This document shows positions 1 to 7,764 of a stretch of 64,000 nt of DNA, piece by piece; the first letter of the stretch is position 1; every line of letters begins with the position of its first letter. Source of the stretch: Paenibacillus tyrphae (lineage in GTDB: Bacteria > Bacillota > Bacilli > Paenibacillales > NBRC-103111); NCBI RefSeq assembly GCF_000722545.1, contig NZ_JNVM01000007.1:43696-107695 (forward strand), written 5' to 3'. Under the pieces are notes generated by a model. That model ran no database searches and was not told where the DNA came from. It saw only the letters and a list, made by a program, of their open reading frames with translations. Made by a program: the position numbers and the translations under genes.

Positions 1-948
1 GTACCGGATGGTCGTAAACAAAAACACGCCGAACGTGACCGAATGCATCATCTGAATGGCAATGACCCACATCGGGTTATCCACCAGGCTCATGAGCAGG
101 AAGCGTACGGCATAAGCCAGACAGCAGAGTGCCAGCAGCGGCAGCTCCTTCAGCTTGTGCCCGTATTTGCTGAGCAGGAAGAAAACCGGAATTTCGCTGA
201 GCGCCGACACCATCCACGACCAGCCGACGACGGATTGGTCTCCGCCGAGCCGCTGCAAGAACAAGGCGAGGAAGCCGTCATTCATCCGGTGGGCGATGGA
301 AACCGTCAGTACTGTAAGCAGAAACGCGAGAAAAGACCGGGAACCGACGATCGGGAGAAGCCCGGAAAAGTCCGGCTTTTTCACATTGGCGTCCCGCGTA
401 TCCGTAAGCAGGAACGACAGCAGCAGGGAGCAGGCGATCGTGCCGAGGCACAGCACCACGGTCAGACCGGCGCCGTAGCTTTTGAGCAGCTGGCCGAACA
501 CGAGGGCGGCGACGGCGAAGCCGATCGAGCCCCAGACACGGAAGGACGCGTAGCTTTTGCCGTTCCGGCTCACGGTAAGCAGAATCAAGCTGTCGGTCAG
601 CGAGGTCGTCGGCGACTGGAAAAAGAAGAAGGCGGCCATCAACACCATCAGAAGCCCGAACGTATCGGTGTGAAACGTCCAAGCCGCCATCAACAGCTGT
701 CCGATAAAAATGACGTTCAAAATCTTTTTTACGCTGCGGACCTTGTCGCTGGCCACGCCCCAAAATAAGTTCGAGAAGATGCCGATCATCGGCCCGACCG
801 AATACAAAAGTCCGATTTGCAGTGTGGAAAAGCCTTTCGATTGGAAATATAAAGGAAAGAACGACGTGATCACGGCCATCGTCATGTAATACGTAAATGT
901 AAAACTGCGCAGCACGACCTCGTTGCGCGGAGGTTTGGACATACTCAT
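1..948 (-). CDS. MFS transporter, 3' end beyond window
   Basis: Major facilitator superfamily permease of the cytoplasmic membrane; 316 codons lie in the window and the frame is still open at base 1, so the C-terminal part is missing. It starts at the ATG at 948 (MSMSKPPRNEVVLRS) and shows alternating hydrophobic helices. The block FFPLYFQSKGFSTLQIGLL followed by WGVASDK is the helix 1-3 region of the MFS_1-like family. Its ATG overlaps the stop codon of the upstream gene as ATGA, indicating translational coupling with the MATE-like genes upstream. A clear paralogue lies at 9057-10214. The substrate cannot be read from the sequence; export of a drug or metabolite, or sugar uptake, are all possible. 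Confidence 0.85.
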   Translation of the reverse strand, partial: MSMSKPPRNEVVLRSFTFTYYMTMAVITSFFPLYFQSKGFSTLQIGLLYSVGPMIGIFSNLFWGVASDKVRSVKKILNVIFIGQLLMAAWTFHTDTFGLLMVLMAAFFFFQSPTTSLTDSLILLTVSRNGKSYASFRVWGSIGFAVAALVFGQLLKSYGAGLTVVLCLGTIACSLLLSFLLTDTRDANVKKPDFSGLLPIVGSRSFLAFLLTVLTVSIAHRMNDGFLALFLQRLGGDQSVVGWSWMVSALSEIPVFFLLSKYGHKLKELPLLALCCLAYAVRFLLMSLVDNPMWVIAIQMMHSVTFGVFLFTTIRY

Positions 949-1676
949 AAGCTTTCACTCGATTCGTTAGGTTTTCGGTTCGCATCCGGCAACGGCCTTG
1001 GAATGGCTTCGTCCGCCCGCAGAGCCGAGCGCAGTACGGCCCAGACGACCGCCGCTTCCGCCGCGACGCCGAGCGATTGAGCCAAGGCGCCGATCATGCC
1101 GTTCCAGCCCGGAGTCCGGGCTACGCACAGCACAAGAACCAGCAGCGTAACGCACACGTTTGCGGCTTGAGACCAGACCATCACCTTGGTCAGACTGCGC
1201 AGCATCAGCAGTCCGTTGCCGAAATCAAGCCACGGGAACACGAGCGTCATCAGCATAAAGACGCGGAGCGTCGACAGGCTTGCTAGCATCAACCGCTCGT
1301 TAACGCCCATCACGTGCTGCATGAACCACGGGCCGGCCGGCGTATAAGCGAGCAAGGCGATCAGCAGACTCGGGATGAGCGAGAGCATCAGGGTGAAGCG
1401 GACCACGGAAGCCGCATCTTTGCGGTAAAAGTTCAGCACAATCTGATGTATGTAGGAGAAAAAGCTTTGCACCAGGTTCGTGAGGCTGGCGGCGATCGCA
1501 AACGAGGCGATGGCGAGCTTCAAGTCCGTCGTTTTTCCGAGAAAGGCGTTGATCGCCGGTCCCGAAATGACCGCAATAACCGACGAGTACAACAGCGGCC
1601 GGTAAAACCGGAACACCTGCGAAGGCTTCTCGATCGGATGGTCCGGCTGCTTCTCCGGAATTTCGTTTTTTAACAA
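945..1676 (-). CDS. half-size MATE-like membrane protein, second of pair
   Basis: Predicted 243-residue integral membrane protein with about six hydrophobic segments, half the size of a normal 12-helix MATE transporter. The block YTPAGPWFMQHVMGVNERL has a clear counterpart in the preceding gene, so the two proteins are homologous halves. It starts at TTG 1676 behind a strong AGGAAGGAAGG site. The start is 13 bases after the stop of the upstream half gene, and its TGA overlaps the ATG of the MFS gene. The natural reading is a heterodimeric transporter or a flippase-like protein of the MOP/MATE superfamily. Substrate and direction of transport are unknown. The polar C-terminal tail (about residues 220-243) is probably cytoplasmic. 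Confidence 0.7.
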   Translation of the reverse strand: MLKNEIPEKQPDHPIEKPSQVFRFYRPLLYSSVIAVISGPAINAFLGKTTDLKLAIASFAIAASLTNLVQSFFSYIHQIVLNFYRKDAASVVRFTLMLSLIPSLLIALLAYTPAGPWFMQHVMGVNERLMLASLSTLRVFMLMTLVFPWLDFGNGLLMLRSLTKVMVWSQAANVCVTLLVLVLCVARTPGWNGMIGALAQSLGVAAEAAVVWAVLRSALRADEAIPRPLPDANRKPNESSESL

Positions 1677-1688
1677 AGCCCTTCCTTC

Positions 1689-2309
1689 CTAGAGGCTTAC
1701 GGCGGCTTCGATGACCATCCCCGTCAGGAAGATGACCGCGCCGACCGTTCCGCTAGTGACGCCCGTCCGTATAAAATAAAGTGAGAGCGCGTACATTCCG
1801 GCAAGCCGTATCGCCATGCCGATCGTCAGCCATTTGGTCCGCATATTGTAAATAATAATGCCGTGAAACATGCAGCGGATTCCCGAAAAAATGCTGACGA
1901 ACATCAAGACGCGGTACACCTCCACCATCGGCTCGACCATCGCAGCGTCGACCCCGAACAAACGCAAAAACACCCACGGTCCGACGGGGGTGTAGCTGAT
2001 GAATGCGCCGATGAGGAAGATGGCCCCGAGAACATAAAGGCTGACCGATGTCAAAGCGCGGAACGAGAGGCGATCGCGCACCAGGGCGGAGCACGTCTGC
2101 CGCAGCAGGACCGCCGGTCGCTCGGTAATACCCAGAATGCTCATCGGCAGGGCGTAGCTTGCGATGACAATTTCGGGAGAGGCTGCGCGCGCCAGCGTGC
2201 TGTTAATAATGACATGGGAGATCGTTACAAGGCTCGCCGACATTCCGAGGGGAACAAAGAAGGCAAGCAGCTGCCGAAACGTAATGCGGGTTTGCTGCAG
2301 ATCGTTCAT
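1689..2309 (-). CDS. half-size MATE-like membrane protein, first of pair
   Basis: Predicted 206-residue, roughly six-helix membrane protein that resembles one MATE half. It has YTPVGPWVFLRLFGVDAAM about residue 105, aligning with YTPAGPWFMQHVMGVNERL of the next gene. The ATG at 2309 (MNDLQQTRITFRQ) is preferred because GAGGGAAG lies at a good distance; a TTG at 2336 would add nine residues. It is the first gene of a three-gene minus-strand cluster with the second half-MATE and an MFS permease. The function is probably small-molecule export, but this is inference from the fold alone. No frameshift joins the two halves: each has its own start and ribosome binding site. Confidence 0.7.
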   Translation of the reverse strand: MNDLQQTRITFRQLLAFFVPLGMSASLVTISHVIINSTLARAASPEIVIASYALPMSILGITERPAVLLRQTCSALVRDRLSFRALTSVSLYVLGAIFLIGAFISYTPVGPWVFLRLFGVDAAMVEPMVEVYRVLMFVSIFSGIRCMFHGIIIYNMRTKWLTIGMAIRLAGMYALSLYFIRTGVTSGTVGAVIFLTGMVIEAAVSL

Positions 2310-2492
2310 GTTGACTTCCCTCTTTTCACATGCCAAACATTATAACATGGATAGGGGAGTCAAGGGAGAAAAATTTACGTACCTACTGGAAGCGGCTCAT
2401 GGTTCGTGATACATTTATATAGATAAACGGATCGATCAAACGGTGCGTGCCTTTTGCATAATCGAGAAAAGGTAAGAAAGGTGGAAACGGAG

Positions 2493-2810
2493 ATGACTTA
2501 CACGTTTGAACTGGACGAACGTCTCGGCATTCCGCTGCCCCGTCTTGAACAGGACTTTGAGGACTACAGCCAGCAGGAACAAGCGGAGATGCTTCTGCGC
2601 TGGGAGGAAATCCGCGGCAGCATTCCCGATCGGATCAAGCAATTGGAACGGGTCATTATCGCGAAGCAGGAGCAGCTCAATGTGGAAGAGCATTTTCCGA
2701 CGTCCTGCAGCTTAAACAGCGAAATCGCCGATCTGGCCAGCACGATCAACGAGCTGCACTTATGGTTCCGGGTTCATCAGGACATGCCGGATCGTGCGGT
2801 TCATCACTGA
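2493..2810 (+). CDS. conserved hypothetical protein, 105 aa
   Basis: Soluble, charged 105-residue protein (MTYTFELDERLGI). I do not recognise a family. It is rich in Glu, Gln and Leu, and residues about 25-95 look like two or three amphipathic helices (AEMLLRWEEIRG, IKQLERVIIAKQEQLN, LASTINELHLW), so a helical bundle or adaptor is plausible. The ATG at 2493 follows AAGGTGG at a suitable distance; an in-frame TTG at 2454 has no such site. It points the same way as the next two genes, and the 91-base gap before the next start leaves operon membership open. Confidence 0.65.
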   Translation: MTYTFELDERLGIPLPRLEQDFEDYSQQEQAEMLLRWEEIRGSIPDRIKQLERVIIAKQEQLNVEEHFPTSCSLNSEIADLASTINELHLWFRVHQDMPDRAVHH

Positions 2811-2901
2811 TTGCGCGGCCCATTACCAAATATAATGGGGGAAACCCCGATGCATGCAAAGCTATGGATGGCAACGCGGTACGCAGAAGGAGGTTGTAAG
2901 C

Positions 2902-3507
2902 TTGAGTTGGACCGATAGTCTAGGCAGGCTCGTAGTGCAGCTGACGTCGCATAAACCTTCGCTGTATCCCGACGAAGAGCTCGACGACTTAACCGATATC
3001 AAGATCGGAAAGCTGTCGCTGGACGCGTTCGAAGGGGAACGGAAAGCCTATGCGCTCACGGTAAAAGCGGGGCTGCATTTGTTTAATGAGAGCTTGGAAA
3101 AATCTCATGCGCTTTCCCAGGAAATTCATAATCCCGCAGGCAGCTACTGGCACGGAATCATGCACCGGATGGAAGGCGATTATCCTAATGCCGACTATTG
3201 GTTTCGCATGGCGCGCAGCCTGCCGATTTATGCGGAGCTCGCGGAGCGGGCCTACGGTTACGTGCGGACGGCAGACCTGCGGGGCATGACAAATACGGCG
3301 TTCAGGGAACGGCTGGAGGAGTGGGCATCCGGGTCCGGTTGGGATTCCTGCGCGTTTAACGAGCTGGTCGAGCGGCACGTCACCCGGATACGGGACGAGC
3401 AGGCCGAGGAGCTGCTGAAGCATATCCAATGGCTTGAGATGCGCCTGCTTCTCGAATACGGCTATGTCCAAAGCGGAGGCGGAGGATCGTTGCTTGAGTC
3501 GCCGTAA
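2902..3507 (+). CDS. conserved hypothetical protein, 201 aa
   Basis: Unrecognised soluble protein. The TTG start at 2902 (SWTDSLGRLVVQL) is chosen because AGAAGGAGG ends eight bases upstream; the longer frame from 2854 has no such site. The middle (about residues 55-115) contains two helix-turn-helix-like units, LHLFNESLEKSHALSQEI and YPNADYWFRMARSLPIYAEL, that resemble a degenerate TPR-like pair. The 3' end overlaps the terpene synthase gene by 14 bases, so the two are probably translationally coupled and may act in one pathway. The function is unknown. Confidence 0.65.
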   Translation: MSWTDSLGRLVVQLTSHKPSLYPDEELDDLTDIKIGKLSLDAFEGERKAYALTVKAGLHLFNESLEKSHALSQEIHNPAGSYWHGIMHRMEGDYPNADYWFRMARSLPIYAELAERAYGYVRTADLRGMTNTAFRERLEEWASGSGWDSCAFNELVERHVTRIRDEQAEELLKHIQWLEMRLLLEYGYVQSGGGGSLLESP

Positions 3508-4570
3508 TTCGTCAGCCGATGTGCCCCAACGCCCGATTGGACTTATGCTGCGCGTGTATCGCTATGCGCTGCCGGAGGTGCGAGAGCAGCTTCGCCACTG
3601 GCGGGACAAAGCCGAAGCGATGCCCGATCCCGAGCTCCGAAAGCAAGCGATCGCCAGCATGACCAGCAAGCAGTTCCACTGCGAAGGCGGCTCGGTCTAT
3701 GCCGTAGCGAATCTGCCCATGCGTCATGTGCTCATTCCGCTGATCGTCGCTTTCCAGACGATCAGCGATTACTTGGACAACTTGTGCGACCGGAGTACTT
3801 CGCTCGATCCCGAAGATTTTCGGCGTCTGCATCAATCGATGCTCGATGCGGTCGATCCGGCGGAGCCGCTGCACGATTATTACGAATTCCGGGAAGAGAA
3901 GGACGACGCCGGTTATTTGAACGAGCTGGTCAAGACATGCCAAGCCAGCCTCCGGCTGCTGCCCTCTTACCCGCTTGCAGCCGATACGGTGCGCGAGCTG
4001 GTCGGTTTGTACTGCGATTTGCAGGTATACAAGCATATTCATCGGGAGCTGCGCGAGGATGCGCTGCTGACCTGGTGGGAGCGGCATCGGGGACGGTTTC
4101 CGGCGGTTGCGTGGAACGAATTTGCTGCCGCTACGGGATCGACGCTTGGCGTTTTCATGTTGTTTTTGGCTGCTTCCGATCCGAAGCTGCAGCCGGAAAC
4201 GGTCCGACAAATTCACGAGGCGTATTTTCCGTACATTTGCGGACTTCACATTTTGCTTGATTATTTGATAGACCAAGAGGAAGATCTGGCCGGCGGCGAT
4301 CTTAATTTCTGCAGCTACTACGATAATATGGATCGAACCGTCGAACGCATCGCCTTCATCGTAGAGGAGGCGAAGAGCAAGTCGGAACAGCTCGAGCATC
4401 CGGGATTTCACCGGATGATTATCGAAGGATTGCTGGCGCTGTACTTGTCTGATCCTAAAGTCAGCAAGCAGCGGCAAGTGAAGACGATATCCCGGAAGTT
4501 GATGAAGGACAGTCCGCTGATGCGCTTGTTTTTCTTCATTAACAGTATTTGGATCCGCAAAACCTCTTGA
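3494..4570 (+). CDS. ytpB: DUF2600 terpene synthase (tetraprenyl-beta-curcumene synthase type)
   Basis: A 358-residue member of the DUF2600 family, whose B. subtilis member YtpB cyclises C35 heptaprenyl diphosphate to tetraprenyl-beta-curcumene. Aspartate-rich blocks DYLDNLCDR (about residue 90) and DYLIDQEED (about residue 255) sit where the metal-binding motifs of these synthases are expected. The length matches the family. The start is TTG 3494, eight bases after GGAGG, inside the end of the preceding gene. An earlier in-frame ATG at 3434 lacks a ribosome site. The exact product here cannot be read from sequence. No squalene-hopene-type cyclase that might act on the product lies in the window. 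Confidence 0.85.
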   Translation: MSRRNSSADVPQRPIGLMLRVYRYALPEVREQLRHWRDKAEAMPDPELRKQAIASMTSKQFHCEGGSVYAVANLPMRHVLIPLIVAFQTISDYLDNLCDRSTSLDPEDFRRLHQSMLDAVDPAEPLHDYYEFREEKDDAGYLNELVKTCQASLRLLPSYPLAADTVRELVGLYCDLQVYKHIHRELREDALLTWWERHRGRFPAVAWNEFAAATGSTLGVFMLFLAASDPKLQPETVRQIHEAYFPYICGLHILLDYLIDQEEDLAGGDLNFCSYYDNMDRTVERIAFIVEEAKSKSEQLEHPGFHRMIIEGLLALYLSDPKVSKQRQVKTISRKLMKDSPLMRLFFFINSIWIRKTS

Positions 4571-4618
4571 TTCTATATACAATTAAAGAGACAGTCAAGA
4601 TGACGAGGAGGAACCACC

Positions 4619-5584
4619 ATGTCTGTAAAAAAAATTGCGGTACTCACGAGCGGAGGCGATTCCCAGGGGATGAACGCGGCCGTTCGCGCCGTCGTGCGCA
4701 GCGGCTTGTATCACGGTCTTGAAGTATTCGCCGTGCAGCGCGGTTACTCCGGGCTGATCAACGACGACATCCGCGAGATGGACCTGCGGAGCGTCGGCGA
4801 CATCATTCAGCGCGGCGGAACGATTCTGCAAACGGCACGCTGTAAGGAGTTCGTCACGCCGGAAGGACAGCAGCTCGCTGCGGATAACCTGCGCAAGCGC
4901 GGAATCGACGGGCTCGTCGTCATCGGCGGGGACGGCTCGTATCAAGGCGCGAACAAGCTGAGCAAGCTCGGGATTAAAACGATGGGGCTGCCGGGAACGA
5001 TCGATAATGACATCCCGTTCACCGATTTCACCATCGGGTTTGATACCGCGGTCAGCATCGTTGTCGATGCGATCAATAAGATTCGGGATACGATGAGCTC
5101 TCATGAACGCTCGTCCATTGTCGAGGTCATGGGCCGTCACTGTGGAGATATCGCCCTCTATGCCGGCCTAGCCAGCGGAGCGGAGACGATTCTGGTGCCC
5201 GAGGTTCCATACGATCTGGACGAAATCGCCAACCGCATGACGGAAAACTTCTCCCAAGGAAAGCGTCACAGTATCATTATCGTGGCCGAAGGCGTAGGCA
5301 AAGGGGAAAATATCTCGGCGGAAATTATGAAGCGCAACGGAATCGAGCCGCGGGTGACCGTGCTTGGACATATTCAGCGGGGCGGCACGCCTACGCACAA
5401 CGACCGGATTCTGGCGAGCAGCCTCGGCGATTTTGCCGTACGCCGGCTGATCGAAGGAGATTCCGGCAAGGGATGCGGAATCGTCAAAGGCGAGCTTGTT
5501 GCGACCGATATTGATAAAGTCGTTAATACCAAAAAACAATTCAATATGGAATTATACGAGCTTTCGAAACGGTTATCCCAATAA
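4619..5584 (+). CDS. pfkA: ATP-dependent 6-phosphofructokinase
   Basis: Phosphorylates fructose 6-phosphate to fructose 1,6-bisphosphate, the committed step of glycolysis, in the cytoplasm. At 321 residues it has the normal length of bacterial PfkA. The ATP-binding TSGGDSQGMNAAVRAV opens the protein. GGDGS about residue 104 and LPGTIDNDI with the catalytic Asp about residue 127 carry the glycines typical of ATP-dependent rather than pyrophosphate-dependent enzymes. VEVMGRHCGD and the C-terminal GHIQRGG are also conserved. The ATG follows GACGAGGAGG. It is monocistronic here: pyk, its usual Bacillus partner, is absent and a strong terminator follows. Confidence 0.97.
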   Translation: MSVKKIAVLTSGGDSQGMNAAVRAVVRSGLYHGLEVFAVQRGYSGLINDDIREMDLRSVGDIIQRGGTILQTARCKEFVTPEGQQLAADNLRKRGIDGLVVIGGDGSYQGANKLSKLGIKTMGLPGTIDNDIPFTDFTIGFDTAVSIVVDAINKIRDTMSSHERSSIVEVMGRHCGDIALYAGLASGAETILVPEVPYDLDEIANRMTENFSQGKRHSIIIVAEGVGKGENISAEIMKRNGIEPRVTVLGHIQRGGTPTHNDRILASSLGDFAVRRLIEGDSGKGCGIVKGELVATDIDKVVNTKKQFNMELYELSKRLSQ

Positions 5585-5596
5585 AAGCACAAAAAA

Positions 5597-5635
5597 CATG
5601 CAGTCTTCCGTAGGCGGAAGCTGCATGTTTTTTTT
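5597..5635. terminator. bidirectional intrinsic terminator after pfkA
   Basis: Stem CATGCAG/CTGCATG extended by CTTCC/GGAAG around a GTAGGC loop, with eight T on the plus side and a run of A on the left. It can end both pfkA and the convergent bcp transcript. Confidence 0.9.
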
Positions 5636-5647
5636 CATACGTTGGGA

Positions 5648-6094
5648 CTATTCCGAGTCCCGGGCTAATGCTGCTACGATTTCAGCGGTAGGGCGGTTTC
5701 CTCTTGCCGCATACCGGATCGTGCCGTCCCGGCCGATGACATAAACGATGCGCTGCTGCCCAAGCAGACCGAATAACGTCTGGCCCACATCGTACAGCTG
5801 GCGGATCGTCTCCCCGGAATCGGTGACAAGCGGAAAATCGTAACCGAACTTTTGCGAGAACTGCCGGTGCTCTTCGAGAGAACCGGGATTGACACCCAGC
5901 ACCAGCGCATCATAATCGGCATATTGAACCTTGGAATCGCGAACGGCACAAAGCTGCTTCGTGCAGATGGGCGTGTTGTCCTTCGGATAAAAAATAAGCA
6001 CGATCGGCCGTTTCCCCAGGTGATCAGCTAATCGGACCGCACCTTGCGTGCTTTCTGCGGCAAATGCCGGAGCCTTGGTCCCGATGGCAAGCAC
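5648..6094 (-). CDS. bcp: peroxiredoxin, Bcp/PrxQ type
   Basis: Thiol peroxidase that reduces hydrogen peroxide and organic hydroperoxides in the cytoplasm. The peroxidatic motif FYPKDNTPICTKQLC about residue 45 holds two cysteines five positions apart, the arrangement of two-cysteine Bcp enzymes. The conserved GVNPGSLEEHRQF follows. The GTG start at 6094 (LAIGTKAPAF) follows GAGGGGG at normal distance and gives 148 residues, the family length; the longer frame to 6193 reads through promoter sequence. It converges with pfkA across a shared terminator. Its own promoter is proposed at 6137-6166. Confidence 0.9.
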   Translation of the reverse strand: MLAIGTKAPAFAAESTQGAVRLADHLGKRPIVLIFYPKDNTPICTKQLCAVRDSKVQYADYDALVLGVNPGSLEEHRQFSQKFGYDFPLVTDSGETIRQLYDVGQTLFGLLGQQRIVYVIGRDGTIRYAARGNRPTAEIVAALARDSE

Positions 6095-6136
6095 AGGCTT
6101 TTCCCCCTCACATGGATGACGAAGTGTACTAGTTGT

Positions 6137-6166
6137 ATTGTAGCGAATCGCTGCCGGGGAATGCAA
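6137..6166 (-). promoter_or_regulatory. probable sigma-A promoter of bcp
   Basis: On the minus strand TTGCAT (6161-6166) and TACAAT (6137-6142) are 18 bases apart, about 43 bases upstream of the bcp GTG. Beyond it, the gap to 6416 holds no recognisable gene; the only frame there lacks a ribosome site. Confidence 0.5.
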
Positions 6167-6416
6167 GACAAGTATCTCATCGCATTGTGGCATTATATAG
6201 TCGTTTTCCCGCTAAGGATTTGTAGCTCATGTCAACGCCGCTGTCTGTGAATCAGTCACACTCCTTAAAACACTTGCTTCTTCCGGCCGATTTCGGTAGG
6301 ATGGGGGAGCAGCCTGGGAGTACTGGAAGCGACGACTGTCGGGTCCAAGGCACGGGCTATGTCATTGAAAGCAAAAAGCAGTAAAACTTTAGATGAAGCA
6401 AAGGAGCAGTCAAACG

Positions 6417-6950
6417 ATGAAAATTGCAATTATTGCGGGAAGCAACCGTAAAGAGGCTACGAGCACGCAGCTGTGCCGGTATATTGCGCGGCTGCTTGAA
6501 GAAAAGCAGTGCCAGATTACGTTGTTCGATTTGTATGAGAAGCCGCTGCCGTTCTACAACGGGGACCTCGATCAGACGGATGCGAATATCGTCGAGCTGA
6601 GACAGCGTCTGCTGGAAGCCGATGGCATCGTACTGGCGACGCCGGAATATCACGGGAGCGTGTCGGGCGTCCTGAAAAACGCGCTCGATTTTACCGGCTT
6701 TGATCACTTCGACGGCAAGGTGACGCTGTCGGTCAGCTCGGCCGGGGGAGCCGTCGGCGTCAGCTCGCTGCAGCAGCTGCAGACCATCGTGCGCAACCTG
6801 CACGGCATCAACTGCCCGGAATGGATCTCCATCGGCGGAGCGCAACGCAGCTTTACGCCGGAGGGCGAGCCGGAAGATGCCAAGACGCGGGAGCGCGTGC
6901 TGAAAACCGTCAGCTATTTCGCACAAATGGTATCGACGTTTCGGAAATAA
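6417..6950 (+). CDS. NADPH-dependent FMN reductase family protein
   Basis: Flavodoxin-like FMN reductase of 177 residues that would use NAD(P)H to reduce FMN or a quinone/azo-type substrate. The phosphate-binding loop GSNRKEATSTQ follows strand 1 (MKIAIIAG). TPEYHGSVSGVLKNALDF about residue 80 is the family signature for FMN binding and dimerisation, and SSAGGAVGV follows. The ATG at 6417 is preferred over 6393 because AAAGGAG lies between them and because the family starts at this beta strand. The gap of 28 bases to ung suggests co-transcription. Confidence 0.88.
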   Translation: MKIAIIAGSNRKEATSTQLCRYIARLLEEKQCQITLFDLYEKPLPFYNGDLDQTDANIVELRQRLLEADGIVLATPEYHGSVSGVLKNALDFTGFDHFDGKVTLSVSSAGGAVGVSSLQQLQTIVRNLHGINCPEWISIGGAQRSFTPEGEPEDAKTRERVLKTVSYFAQMVSTFRK

Positions 6951-6978
6951 TCGGGAATGAAAGGGGAGTGAGGTCGCC

Positions 6979-7686
6979 GTGGCGGCGATATTGCAAAATG
7001 ACTGGGCTCCTTTGCTGGAAGACCAGTTTCAGGCGCCTTATTATAACCGGTTGAGAACGTTTTTGAAGCAGGAGTATGCCACGCGTACGGTATACCCGGA
7101 TATGCACGATATTTTCAACGCTCTTCATTATACTTCCTATGCGGATACCAAAGTGGTCATTCTCGGTCAAGACCCGTATCATGGCCCGGGACAAGCTCAC
7201 GGCCTCAGCTTCTCGGTCAAGCCTGGAATCCCGGCACCGCCTTCGCTGCAAAACATATTCAAGGAGCTGCACAGCGACCTTGGCTGCTCGATCCCCGATA
7301 ACGGCTGCCTGGTGCCTTGGGCCGAGCAGGGCGTGCTGCTGCTGAACACGGTGCTTACCGTGCGGCAGGGCGAAGCGCACTCGCACAAAGGGCAAGGCTG
7401 GGAGACGTTCACCGATCGAGTCATTTCGCTGTTGAACGAGCGGGAGAAGCCGATCGTGTTCGTTCTCTGGGGAAGCCCGGCCCAGCAAAAAATGCAGCTC
7501 ATTACCGAGCGGCGTCACTTCATCGTGCGGTCCGTTCATCCGAGCCCGCTGTCGGCGCATCGCGGCTTTTTCGGCAGCCGGCCGTTCTCGCAGGTCAACG
7601 ATTTTCTGCGAAGCATCGGCAGCGCCGAGATCGACTGGCAGCTCCCGAATCTGGGCGTGCGAAGCCGCAGCAGCGGCACGGCCTGA
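6979..7686 (+). CDS. ung: uracil-DNA glycosylase
   Basis: Family 1 uracil-DNA glycosylase, which removes uracil from DNA to start base-excision repair. The water-activating loop [17 protein letters not shown] (about residue 62) and the minor-groove loop [11 protein letters not shown] (about residue 188) are complete, and LLLNTVLTV precedes the central domain. Its 235 residues are slightly longer than the usual 220-230 owing to a short polar tail. Translation starts at GTG 6979 after a GGGGAGTGAGG region. It lies downstream of the FMN reductase and is followed by a strong terminator. Confidence 0.96.
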   Translation: MAAILQNDWAPLLEDQFQAPYYNRLRTFLKQEYATRTVYPDMHDIFNALHYTSYADTKVVILGQDPYHGPGQAHGLSFSVKPGIPAPPSLQNIFKELHSDLGCSIPDNGCLVPWAEQGVLLLNTVLTVRQGEAHSHKGQGWETFTDRVISLLNEREKPIVFVLWGSPAQQKMQLITERRHFIVRSVHPSPLSAHRGFFGSRPFSQVNDFLRSIGSAEIDWQLPNLGVRSRSSGTA

Positions 7687-7702
7687 CCTTTTTTACAAAT
7701 GT

Positions 7703-7742
7703 AAAAGCCCGCTCCTTTCGATGGAAGGAAGCGGGCTTTTCA
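7703..7742. terminator. bidirectional terminator between ung and the DUF4015 gene
   Basis: Stem AAAAGCCCGCT / AGCGGGCTTTT with an inner CCTT-GATGG-AAGG loop. Both sides carry T or A runs, serving the two convergent genes. Confidence 0.9.
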
Positions 7743-7764
7743 CTTATCTCGCAAGTAAGGCTTT

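Noticed and set aside
6360..6452. 30-codon frame starting MSLKAKSSKTLDEAKEQ with two cysteines
   Set aside because: No ribosome binding site before its ATG and it overlaps the FMN reductase start. Nothing supports translation.
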